Shown here: one piece after another, positions 1 to 5,149 of the stretch
Position numbering within the stretch: the first letter of the stretch is position 1
Layout: every line of letters starts with the position of its first letter
Assembly (NCBI GenBank): GCA_003157445.1
Contig: PMJN01000081.1
Coordinates: 1-5,467, forward strand
DNA length: 5,467 nt
Direction of reading: 5' to 3'
Origin: Micrococcales bacterium
GTDB lineage: Bacteria; Actinomycetota; Actinomycetes; Actinomycetales; Dermatophilaceae
Program-made: the position numbers and the translations under genes
Notes under the pieces: generated by a model
Seen by the model: the letters and a program-made list of their open reading frames with translations, nothing else
Databases searched by the model: none
Told to the model about the DNA's origin: nothing

Positions 1-203
1 ACGCTCGAGACCATCGTGGGGTCATCCAGGCTGGGAAACCGCGGGCCGCCCGGACCGCTGGCGCCCCCTGTACTCGAGCCCGGTAGCACCAGTGCGAACA
101 CGACCGCCAGCGCGGCCCCGGACACCAAGACGCCGATCGCCATGCCCCACCACATCCGGGTGGTGAAGAACTTACGGAACTCCGCCCTGATCGCGCCGCC
201 CAT
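1..203 (-). CDS. ABC-2 type transporter permease, N-terminal fragment (runs off left edge)
   Basis: Only about 67 residues are visible. The protein starts MGGAIRAEFRKFFTTRMWW, a basic amphipathic segment, followed by one hydrophobic helix at about residues 20-43 and then a Gly/Ser/Pro-rich extracytoplasmic stretch. This short basic lead-in (xxAExRKFxTTRxWW) before the first membrane helix is typical of ABC-2 family permeases that partner BcrA/NatA-like ATPases. The start is well fixed: its ATG shares one base with the TGA of the upstream ATPase (TGATG), and a GGAAGG ribosome binding site (plus-strand 213-218) lies 9 nt before it. Translational coupling to the ATPase is therefore likely. The rest of the membrane domain is outside the window, so the substrate and total length cannot be judged. 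The assignment rests on the N-terminal pattern and the ATPase neighbour. Confidence 0.8.
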   Translation of the reverse strand, partial: MGGAIRAEFRKFFTTRMWWGMAIGVLVSGAALAVVFALVLPGSSTGGASGPGGPRFPSLDDPTMVSS

Positions 204-1129
204 CAGCCTTGACCTTCCGTGTTGTGGTTGGCTTCGCCGCTGGTGAGCTCGAAGAAGAGCTTTTCGAGGTCGTTCTCGTTGGCGCGCAGCTCGTGGACTG
301 GCAGGCCCGCGCGCCAGGCGATGTCACCGATGCGAACAAGGTCCCTACCGATGACCTGAATGCTTCCGTCGACCTCGGTGGCAATCATCCCGGATGTCCT
401 CAGGGCCGCGATCAGTTCTTGGGGCTCGCTGGTGCGGACCGTGCACACATGCTCGGTCGGCAGGTCGTTGATGGCTCCGGCGCGGATGAGCTTGCCGTTG
501 GCGATGATGACCACGTCGTCGACGGTCTGTTCCACCTCAGCGAGCATGTGACTGGAGATCAGGATCGTCTTGCCCTGACCGCTGAGGTGGCGTAGCAGCA
601 TCCGCAGCCATCGGATGCCTTCGGGGTCAAGGCCGTTGGCCGGTTCGTCGAGCAGGAGGACCTGTGGGTCGCCGAGCAGGGCGCCCGCCAGAGCCAGGCG
701 CTGGCGCATGCCCATGGAGTAGCCGCCGGCGCGCTGGCCGGCGGCAGCGGGCAGGCCCACCAGCTCGAGCATCTCCTCGACGCGCTTCTTGCCCACGCCG
801 GCGGTATCGGCCATGACCCGCAGGTGGTCGCGCCCGGAGCGGCCCGGGTGGAAGCTGGTGGCTTCCAGCGCCGCGCCTACGACGCGCTGCGGTGCCTGCA
901 GGTGGCTGTACGGCAGGCCGCCGATCGTCGCGCTGCCGCTGGTCGGTCGGACCAGGCCCAGCAGCATTCGCAACGTGGTGGTCTTCCCGGCCCCGTTCGG
1001 CCCCAGGAAACCGGTGATCCTGCCGGGCTCGACCGAGAAGCTGAGCTTGTTGACCGCGGTCAGCGAGCCGAACTTCTTGGTGAGGTCGGCCACCTCCACG
1101 CGCGCCGATTGCTTGAGGTCATCGGCCAT
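203..1129 (-). CDS. ABC transporter ATP-binding protein, BcrA/NatA-like
   Basis: This 308-aa protein hydrolyses ATP to drive the adjacent ABC-2 permease, most likely as an exporter. Visible motifs are Walker A GPNGAGKTT (residues 43-51), signature YSMGMRQRL (137-145, the variant usual in this subfamily instead of LSGGQ), Walker B VLLLDEP (157-163), D-loop GLDP (166-169) and H-loop H194 in ISSH. The Q-loop position appears to carry Glu89 (AALEA), as in BcrA-like proteins. The C-terminal 90 residues form the accessory domain common to drug/bacitracin-type ATPases. The start MADDLKQ at 1129 is chosen because the nucleotide-binding domain begins at about residue 11 (VEVADLTKKFG) and GGTGGA precedes it by a few bases. 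The open frame runs on upstream to 1834 but overlaps another gene and encodes nothing family-like there. The stop overlaps the permease start. The substrate is not predictable. Confidence 0.95.
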   Translation of the reverse strand: MADDLKQSARVEVADLTKKFGSLTAVNKLSFSVEPGRITGFLGPNGAGKTTTLRMLLGLVRPTSGSATIGGLPYSHLQAPQRVVGAALEATSFHPGRSGRDHLRVMADTAGVGKKRVEEMLELVGLPAAAGQRAGGYSMGMRQRLALAGALLGDPQVLLLDEPANGLDPEGIRWLRMLLRHLSGQGKTILISSHMLAEVEQTVDDVVIIANGKLIRAGAINDLPTEHVCTVRTSEPQELIAALRTSGMIATEVDGSIQVIGRDLVRIGDIAWRAGLPVHELRANENDLEKLFFELTSGEANHNTEGQG

Positions 1130-1130
1130 G

Positions 1131-1158
1131 TGTCCACCGCGGCGCTTGCATGTGGACA
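1131..1158 (-). promoter_or_regulatory. 7-bp perfect inverted repeat covering the ATPase ribosome binding site
   Basis: TGTCCAC (1131-1137) and GTGGACA (1152-1158) are perfect inverted repeats separated by 14 nt. In the minus-strand transcript the 3' arm GTGGACA contains the probable Shine-Dalgarno GGTGGA of the ABC ATPase and ends 1 nt before its ATG. A hairpin here would hide the start site. The same sequence could instead be a dyad operator for a repressor. The symmetry is seen directly; either function is inference. Confidence 0.4.
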
Positions 1159-1180
1159 GCCAACCACGCTCGGGCAGGTT

Positions 1181-1202
1181 GGCGCGAGATATAGGCCGCG
1201 CC
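1181..1202 (-). terminator. GC stem-loop just after the repeat-protein stop; possible U-less terminator
   Basis: GGCGCG (1181-1186) pairs with CGCGCC (1197-1202) around a 10-nt A/T-rich loop. It begins 4 nt after the stop codon of the repeat protein when read on the minus strand. There is no T-run after it, so it would be a U-less terminator at best. The loop also contains TATATC on the minus strand, which could be a -10 element for the ABC genes downstream. Which of the two it is cannot be decided from the sequence. Confidence 0.25.
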
Positions 1203-1206
1203 GCGA

Positions 1207-2208
1207 TCAGCCCTTCCGGGTAAACCGCGCCAGGAAATTGTCGGGTGCGTAGCGCCGGAAGAGCAGTGCTGCGATCGCGCCGGCCAGCACCAGGGCGGCA
1301 ACGAGCATCAGCCAGTTTCCATAGTTCGGGCCTGCGTGTGGGGCAACCACCGGCGCGAGAGCCTGGGAGTTCTGTGAGGGGGCCGGGGTCGCGGTCGGGG
1401 TGGGCGTGGCGGCCACGGTGGGCATTGAGGTGGGAGCCGAGGTTGCTTTCGGGACCGAGACTGCGGCGATGTCGGTGATCCTGGTGATGATGCTGGCGTT
1501 GCAGGTCAGCCTCGCTCCGCCCACGTTCCCGGTGCCGTTGCACTGGCTGATCGTGATCGGGATCGCGGCGCTGACCAAGGACTGGGGGTCGACAGTGCAG
1601 TGCACCGCGCCGCCACCGCCGTTGCCGGACCCGTTGCACTGAGAGAGCGTGGTTCCGGTGGCCGAGGCGGGTTTGCAGGCCACTACCCCGCCTCCGCCAG
1701 TGCCTGAGCCGACGCACTGGTTGACCGCCGGGGGGGTCAGTGGCTGCGCCCCTGGCGTGCCGCGCCCGATGTTGTTGACGATGTTGACGTAGCAGTTGAT
1801 CGAGTGCGCCGTATCGTTGTCGGAGGTGTTGCACTGCCGGACGACGGTCACCAGGCTGATGGAGTCAGTGATGAACGTACCGTTCGCCGTTGAGCACGGG
1901 CCGAGCGTGCACAGTCGTGTCACGGTGGTTCTGGAGTATGTGCTCGAGCCGCTGATCGTGTTGACCACGCTCACGGTGCACTTAAGCGCCGTCGTCGCGC
2001 CGCCAACCCCCGGGCCATGGTTGTTGCACTGGTCGACCGCCATGGTCGAGGCGTAGGCGGTGGCCGGCATAGCCAGACCCGCCATCCAGAACCCGCCGGT
2101 CAGCAACATCAGGGCCATCAGCGTCGCGGGCCACCTGCGTACCGGTATCGGGTTCGATGGCGAGGCCGATATCGGGTTGGGACGTGCCGCGATCGTGTCG
2201 GTTCTCAT
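1207..2208 (-). CDS. Secreted, C-terminally membrane-anchored QCN-repeat surface protein
   Basis: This is a 333-aa protein of unknown function. It has a long signal sequence: a basic RR at 24-25, a hydrophobic core at about 28-47, and a likely cleavage after AYA (51-53). The exported part has twelve cysteines. Five units begin with [V/L/I]-x-QC, usually followed by N (C61, C126, C165, C191, C223), and each pairs with a second Cys (C77, C139, C178, C204, C236). In the last four the spacing is exactly 13 residues; in the first it is 16. An extra pair is C100/C105. Gly/Asn-rich loops such as CNGSGNGGGG lie inside the pairs, and after the second Cys a C-x-V-x-[IV]-[IV]-N pattern recurs. A Thr/Pro/Ala/Ser-rich stalk (about 252-297), one membrane helix (about 299-317) and a basic tail (RRY...RKG) follow. 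There is no LPxTG. The start at 2208 is supported by AAGG 9 nt upstream and the signal sequence; no other start codon lies between it and the divergent gene. I recall similar QCNGSGNGGG proteins in actinobacteria, with no known role. Confidence 0.85.
   Translation of the reverse strand: MRTDTIAARPNPISASPSNPIPVRRWPATLMALMLLTGGFWMAGLAMPATAYASTMAVDQCNNHGPGVGGATTALKCTVSVVNTISGSSTYSRTTVTRLCTLGPCSTANGTFITDSISLVTVVRQCNTSDNDTAHSINCYVNIVNNIGRGTPGAQPLTPPAVNQCVGSGTGGGGVVACKPASATGTTLSQCNGSGNGGGGAVHCTVDPQSLVSAAIPITISQCNGTGNVGGARLTCNASIITRITDIAAVSVPKATSAPTSMPTVAATPTPTATPAPSQNSQALAPVVAPHAGPNYGNWLMLVAALVLAGAIAALLFRRYAPDNFLARFTRKG
1468..2037 (-). repeat. Five degenerate QC-N-x(n)-C units within the surface protein
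   Basis: The first cysteines of the units lie at residues 61, 126, 165, 191 and 223, so unit spacing is irregular (65, 39, 26, 32 residues) while the intra-unit Cys spacing is constant at 13 in four of five. At the DNA level the plus-strand 9-mer GTTGCACTG, which reads Q-C-N on the minus strand, occurs exactly at 1537-1545, 1633-1641, 1828-1836 and 2023-2031. A variant, GACGCACTG (QCV), is at 1711-1719. Outside the QCN core the units differ in DNA sequence, which points to old duplication rather than recent expansion. Confidence 0.75.
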
Positions 2209-2331
2209 GTCCGCCAGCCTTAGGAGAGGGATATCAAGCCCAACTGGATACCGGGCACGAGTGAAGTCGATGGGCTCACGGTAGCCGCTCCGGGGCACCT
2301 GGCGAATTCCCCGCCCTAGGATGGATGCACT
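2209..2331. promoter_or_regulatory. Divergent intergenic region with shared promoters
   Basis: This 123-bp gap separates the leftward repeat-protein gene from the rightward CorC operon and should hold both promoters. For the CorC operon the best -10 candidate is TAGGAT (2317-2322), 9 nt before the ATG at 2332. That distance would give a very short or leaderless transcript. The same bases contain AGGA (2318-2321), which could instead be a Shine-Dalgarno 10 nt from the start. No good TTGACA-like -35 is visible. For the leftward gene I see no convincing -35/-10 pair. Confidence 0.45.
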
Positions 2332-3687
2332 ATGACGGAGTGGTTGCTGGTCCTTGCCGGCGTCGTGTTGACCATCGGGACCGCCTTCTTCGTGGTCGCC
2401 GAGTTCGCCTTTGTGGCCCTGGACAAGACAACGGTCCAGAGGGCGATCGATGCTGGGGACACCGCAGCCAAGCCGGTTCTGGCGAGCTTGCGTCAGCTTT
2501 CCACGCAGCTGTCCGCCTCTCAGGTCGGCATCACCTTGACCACGCTGGTTCTTGGCTACATCGCCCAGCCTTCGCTCGGAGCGCTGCTGCACTCACCGCT
2601 CAGCGCCGTCGGTGTCCCGGCGCCGGCGGTCGGGGCCACGGCAACGGCCCTAGCCCTGGTCATCGCGACCCTCTTCTCGATGCTTTTCGGCGAGCTGCTG
2701 CCCCAGTTTCTTGGTATCTCGGCGCCGCTTCGCAGCGCCAAGCTCGTCGCGCTGCCGGTGCGCGCCTTCTCGGTGATCACCAAGCCGCTCATCATCGTGC
2801 TCAACGGCTCCGCGAACCTGGTGCTCAGGGCTCTTGGAATCACCCCGCGCGAGGGACTCTCCGCTGCCCGCACCCCTCAGGAACTCGCGTCGCTGCTGCG
2901 TCGTTCGGCCGAGGCCGGCACCCTGGACGAGGGCACGGCGCGGCTGACGATCCGATCGTTGGGCTTTGGTGACCGCACTGCCGCCGACGTGATGACCCCG
3001 CGGGTTCGCTGCACCTCGATCGAGCGAACCGCCGCTTCGGAAGACGTCGTGCAGTTGGCCCGAAACACTGGTCACTCCCGGTTCCCGGTCACCGGCGACG
3101 ACTGGGATGACGTGGACGGGGTGGTCCACGTCAAGCGTGCTATCGCCGTTCCGCACGAGCGTCGCCAGGACGTGCCGGTGTCCGCTCTGATGGTCGATGC
3201 GCTGATGGTCCCCGAGACGATCCGGCTCGACCCGTTGCTGCTGATGCTGCGTGGTGCCAAGCATCAGATGGCCGTGGTGGTCGACGAGTATGGCGGAACC
3301 TCGGGCATCGTGACTCTGGAGGATGTCATCGAGGAAATCGTCGGCGAGGTCAGCGATGAGCACGATCGGACCCGCACCACCGGACGGATCAGCACCGACG
3401 GGTCTTGGACGGTGCCAGGTCTGTGGAGACCCGATGAGGTGCGCGACCGCCTGGGGGCGCCGGTTCCAGACGGACCCGCCTACGAGACGATCGGCGGCTA
3501 CGTGATGGCATGCCTGGGACGGGTGCCGGTGGTCGGCGACGAGGTGTTCGTGCCCGGCTGGAGTCTGCAGGTCACCGCCATGGATGGCCGGCGCGTCGAC
3601 CGGCTAGGGTTCACTCCACTGCCTGGCCAGGGCCAGACCGAGCGACCTGGGCCGAAAGAACACTCCGGCCCAGGTGAGCACCGATGA
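2332..3687 (+). CDS. CorC/HlyC (CNNM, DUF21-CBS) family membrane protein, full-length paralogue
   Basis: This 451-aa membrane protein is of the CNNM/CorC family, linked to Mg2+/Co2+ export or magnesium homeostasis; the old name hemolysin C-like is misleading. Domains are DUF21 with about four membrane segments (1-175; first helix includes TAFFVVAEFAFVAL, 17-30), a CBS pair (about 219-342, with MTPRVR 221-226, HSRFPV 248-253, and VVVDEYGGTSGIVTLEDVIE 315-334), a CorC_HlyC transporter-associated domain (about 353-427), and a Pro/Gly-rich tail. The family motif GExxPKN in DUF21 reads GELLPQF here (120-126), so the conserved Lys-Asn is lost, whereas the downstream paralogue keeps it. The start is supported by AGGA (or a leaderless arrangement) and by the short lead to the first helix. 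The stop overlaps the next gene's ATG. The size fits Rv1842c-type proteins (about 455 aa, from memory). Confidence 0.93.
   Translation: MTEWLLVLAGVVLTIGTAFFVVAEFAFVALDKTTVQRAIDAGDTAAKPVLASLRQLSTQLSASQVGITLTTLVLGYIAQPSLGALLHSPLSAVGVPAPAVGATATALALVIATLFSMLFGELLPQFLGISAPLRSAKLVALPVRAFSVITKPLIIVLNGSANLVLRALGITPREGLSAARTPQELASLLRRSAEAGTLDEGTARLTIRSLGFGDRTAADVMTPRVRCTSIERTAASEDVVQLARNTGHSRFPVTGDDWDDVDGVVHVKRAIAVPHERRQDVPVSALMVDALMVPETIRLDPLLLMLRGAKHQMAVVVDEYGGTSGIVTLEDVIEEIVGEVSDEHDRTRTTGRISTDGSWTVPGLWRPDEVRDRLGAPVPDGPAYETIGGYVMACLGRVPVVGDEVFVPGWSLQVTAMDGRRVDRLGFTPLPGQGQTERPGPKEHSGPGEHR
3645..3675 (+). promoter_or_regulatory. 10-bp perfect hairpin sequestering the ribosome binding site of the second CorC gene
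   Basis: ACCTGGGCCG (3645-3654) is the exact reverse complement of CGGCCCAGGT (3666-3675), with an 11-nt A-rich loop. The 3' arm contains AGGT of the Shine-Dalgarno AGGTGAG (3672-3678), which sits just before the ATG at 3684. The hairpin is inside the last codons of the first gene, so ribosomes finishing that gene would melt it. This is the layout of translational coupling. The structure is seen; the coupling is inferred. Confidence 0.6.
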
Positions 3688-4715
3688 GTGCCGCCGCCGC
3701 GCTCTGGCTCTCGGCCTTCCTGCTGCTGGGCAACGCCTTCTTCGTCGGCGCTGAGTTTGCCGTGATGACCGCCCGGCGCTCGCGGCTCGAGCCGCTTGCC
3801 GCCGCCGGGAGCAAGCGTGCCAAGGTCAGTCTGCAGGCCCTTGAGCATGTGGCTTCTCTGCTGGCCACCGCTCAGCTGGGGATCACGCTCTGTTCGGTTG
3901 GTCTGGGCGCAGTGGCCGAGCAGGCGCTGCACGCGATGATTGCGCCGCCGCTGCTCAGACTCGGCTTCTCGGAACCGGTTAGCGCCCTGATCGCGTTGGC
4001 GATCGCCTTGCTGATCGTGGCCTACCTGCACGTCGTGATCGGCGAGATGGTCCCCAAGAACCTCGCCATTGCAGGTCCCCAGCGGGCGGCCCTTCTGCTG
4101 GCGCCCGCATTGCTTTTCATCAGCAGAGTGCTTCGGCCCGTGATCGCGGTGATGGAGGGCCTGGCCAAGGCAATGGTGCGAGCGCTGGGAATCGAGCCCA
4201 AGGATGAGCTCGCTTCTGCTTTCACAGCAGATGAGGTCCAGCTCATCGTCGCCGAGAGCCACCGTGAAGGCCTGATCGAGTCCGAGCGCCATGGTCTGGC
4301 TCGGCGGGTTCTCGAGTTCAGTGACCGGGTTGCCGGGGACGTTGCGGTGCCGCTGAGCTCGCTGGTGACCTTGTCGTTCGGCGCGACCCCCGACGACGTC
4401 GAGCGCCTGGTGGCCAAGTGCGGCTTCTCCCGTTTTGTCATCACCGATGCCGCAGGGCAGGTCGCGGGCTACTTGCACCTCAAGGACATCCTTTATGCAG
4501 ACGAAGCCCAGCGTAGGGCTCCGGTGCCGATCAAGCGGGTGCGTTCTTTGGCCACGGTGCGTTCAGACGACGAGGTGGAGGAAGTTCTGGCCACCATGCA
4601 ACACACCGGAGCTCACCTGGCCCGGGTCGTCGACCCGCAGGGCGGCGTGCGCGGGGTCGTGTTCCTGGAGGACGTGCTGGAAGAGCTTGTCGGCGAGGTC
4701 ACCGACTCTAGCTAG
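3684..4715 (+). CDS. CorC/HlyC (CNNM, DUF21-CBS) family membrane protein, short paralogue
   Basis: This 343-aa protein is the second member of the pair and probable partner of the upstream paralogue in divalent-cation handling at the membrane. DUF21 (about 1-175) has a first helix with GNAFFVGAEFAVMTARR (16-32) and an intact GEMVPKNLAIA (120-130). The CBS pair covers about 215-340: GFSRFVI (247-253) and GVVFLEDVLEELVGEV (324-339) mark the two repeats. The first CBS starts with VAVPLSS instead of the usual M-x-PR. The protein ends four residues after GEV, so the CorC_HlyC transporter-associated domain is absent. This is the natural form of the short paralogue (Rv1841c is about 345 aa, from memory), not a truncation. 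The start is fixed by the ATGA overlap with the previous gene and by AGGTGAG, six bases upstream at its centre. It probably depends on translation of the first gene. Confidence 0.92.
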   Translation: MSAAAALWLSAFLLLGNAFFVGAEFAVMTARRSRLEPLAAAGSKRAKVSLQALEHVASLLATAQLGITLCSVGLGAVAEQALHAMIAPPLLRLGFSEPVSALIALAIALLIVAYLHVVIGEMVPKNLAIAGPQRAALLLAPALLFISRVLRPVIAVMEGLAKAMVRALGIEPKDELASAFTADEVQLIVAESHREGLIESERHGLARRVLEFSDRVAGDVAVPLSSLVTLSFGATPDDVERLVAKCGFSRFVITDAAGQVAGYLHLKDILYADEAQRRAPVPIKRVRSLATVRSDDEVEEVLATMQHTGAHLARVVDPQGGVRGVVFLEDVLEELVGEVTDSS

Positions 4716-4770
4716 CAGTGAGGCCAACCCCCGGTGAGTTCGAGCCAGGGTTAATCAGCTGTTGCTTCCT

Positions 4771-4785
4771 CGTATGTAATACGAT
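4771..4785 (+). promoter_or_regulatory. Promoter-like segment with inverted repeat before the recombinase remnant
   Basis: CGTAT (4771-4775) and ATACG (4779-4783) are inverted repeats with a 3-nt spacer. TACGAT (4780-4785) matches the actinobacterial -10 pattern TANNNT and lies 6 nt before the GTG at 4792, which would give a leaderless transcript. No convincing -35 sits at the right distance (TTGCTT at 4762-4767 is too close). The dyad could be a recombinase binding site at the element's left end; that is a guess. Confidence 0.35.
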
Positions 4786-4791
4786 GCGATA

Positions 4792-4947
4792 GTGAACTTC
4801 AAAGAGTGGGCTGTTGCAAACGGGGTGCACCCGGTCACCGCGTAACGGTGGTTTCGGGAAGGGAAACTCCCCGTCCCTGCGACCGGTGTCGGTGGGCTGA
4901 TCCTCATCGACCAGCCCGCCAGGACCGTGCCGGGAGGTGACCTCTGA
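4792..4947 (+). pseudogene. IS607-family serine recombinase (TnpA) remnant, N-terminal DNA-binding part only
   Basis: Reading from GTG at 4792, the frame gives MNFKEWAVANGVHPVTA, then TAA (4843-4845), then RWFREGKLPVPATGVGG and LILID, then about ten unrelated residues to TGA (4945-4947). This is the MerR-like helix-turn-helix that opens IS607-type transposases, whose usual reading is KEWAxxxGVHxxTAYRWFREGxLPVPAxxVGxLILV. The stop replaces the conserved Tyr of TAYRWF, a single TAC to TAA change. The serine-recombinase catalytic domain (YARVSSxDQ...) should follow about ten residues after LILID but is missing in every frame, and no TnpB follows. So it is doubly dead: a nonsense mutation plus loss of the 3' part. 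IS607 elements leave no terminal repeats or target duplication, so the element's ends cannot be drawn. The 17-residue peptide before the stop is not expected to function. Confidence 0.85.
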
Positions 4948-5149
4948 GCATCCATGCGGAGGGCAGCGACGTACAGCGCAATGCGCCATGATCACCGCGT
5001 GTTGCACTCGCCCTCGAATGCGTGCTCGCACTGTAGGCCGACTGCCCTGATGTATCCGCTCGGCGGCTCTTTGCTCCAAACCGGAAGGCTCGAGGAAGTT
5101 CCGGATGGCTCTGGCCCCTTGGGCTGCCGCACTGGCGGCCGCCTCGGGC
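4948..5149. other. Non-coding stretch between recombinase remnant and receiver gene
   Basis: About 200 bp with no credible gene on either strand. Open frames crossing it have no recognisable motifs and unlike-protein composition. It holds a short dyad, GCGCA-a-TGCGC (4976-4986), and two hairpins near the receiver gene's end (listed separately). It may be residual transposon DNA that has decayed beyond recognition, or plain intergenic sequence at a convergent junction. Confidence 0.5.
5081..5143 (-). terminator. Two successive hairpins after the receiver gene; probable terminator region
   Basis: Reading leftward from the receiver stop, the first hairpin starts after about 6 nt. It pairs GCCGC (5126-5130) with GCGGC (5135-5139) around a 4-nt loop, extended by three more pairs (5122-5124 with 5141-5143) past one mismatch. 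The second pairs CCGGAA (5081-5086) with TTCCGG (5099-5104) around 12 nt and is followed on the minus strand by TTT. Neither has a long U-tract, which is common in high-GC actinobacteria. Confidence 0.35.

Noticed and set aside
1130..1834. N-terminal extension of the ABC ATPase reading frame up to 1834
   Set aside because: It overlaps the repeat-protein gene in another frame, is Arg/His-rich without any family motif, and the ATPase domain starts normally from the ATG at 1129.
2209..2592. Extension of the repeat-protein frame up to 2592
   Set aside because: It would overlap the divergent CorC gene by 260 bp, and the signal peptide begins properly from the ATG at 2208 with AAGG upstream.
2325..2972. 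Open frame of 215 codons overlapping the start of the first CorC gene
   Set aside because: It is an alternative frame of a clearly coding gene; the product is Arg/His/Gly-rich with no motif.
3498..4478. 326-codon antisense frame across the CorC junction
   Set aside because: Shadow of the CorC genes in high-GC DNA; low-complexity Gln/His/Arg composition.
4736..4746. GTTCGAG resembling a tRNA T-loop
   Set aside because: No paired arms or cloverleaf can be built around it, and the upstream part is the end of a protein gene.
4726..4752. AACCC/GGGTT as a terminator after the CorC operon
   Set aside because: Stem of only 5 bp with a 17-nt loop and no T-run; too weak to call.
4836..4850. CACCG/CGGTG hairpin spanning the TAA of the recombinase remnant
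   Set aside because: It falls within former coding sequence and is explained by the codons of the helix-turn-helix; no sign of separate function.
4708..5079. Antisense frame of 123 codons over the recombinase remnant
   Set aside because: The plus strand carries a recognisable IS607 module there; the antisense product has no motif.
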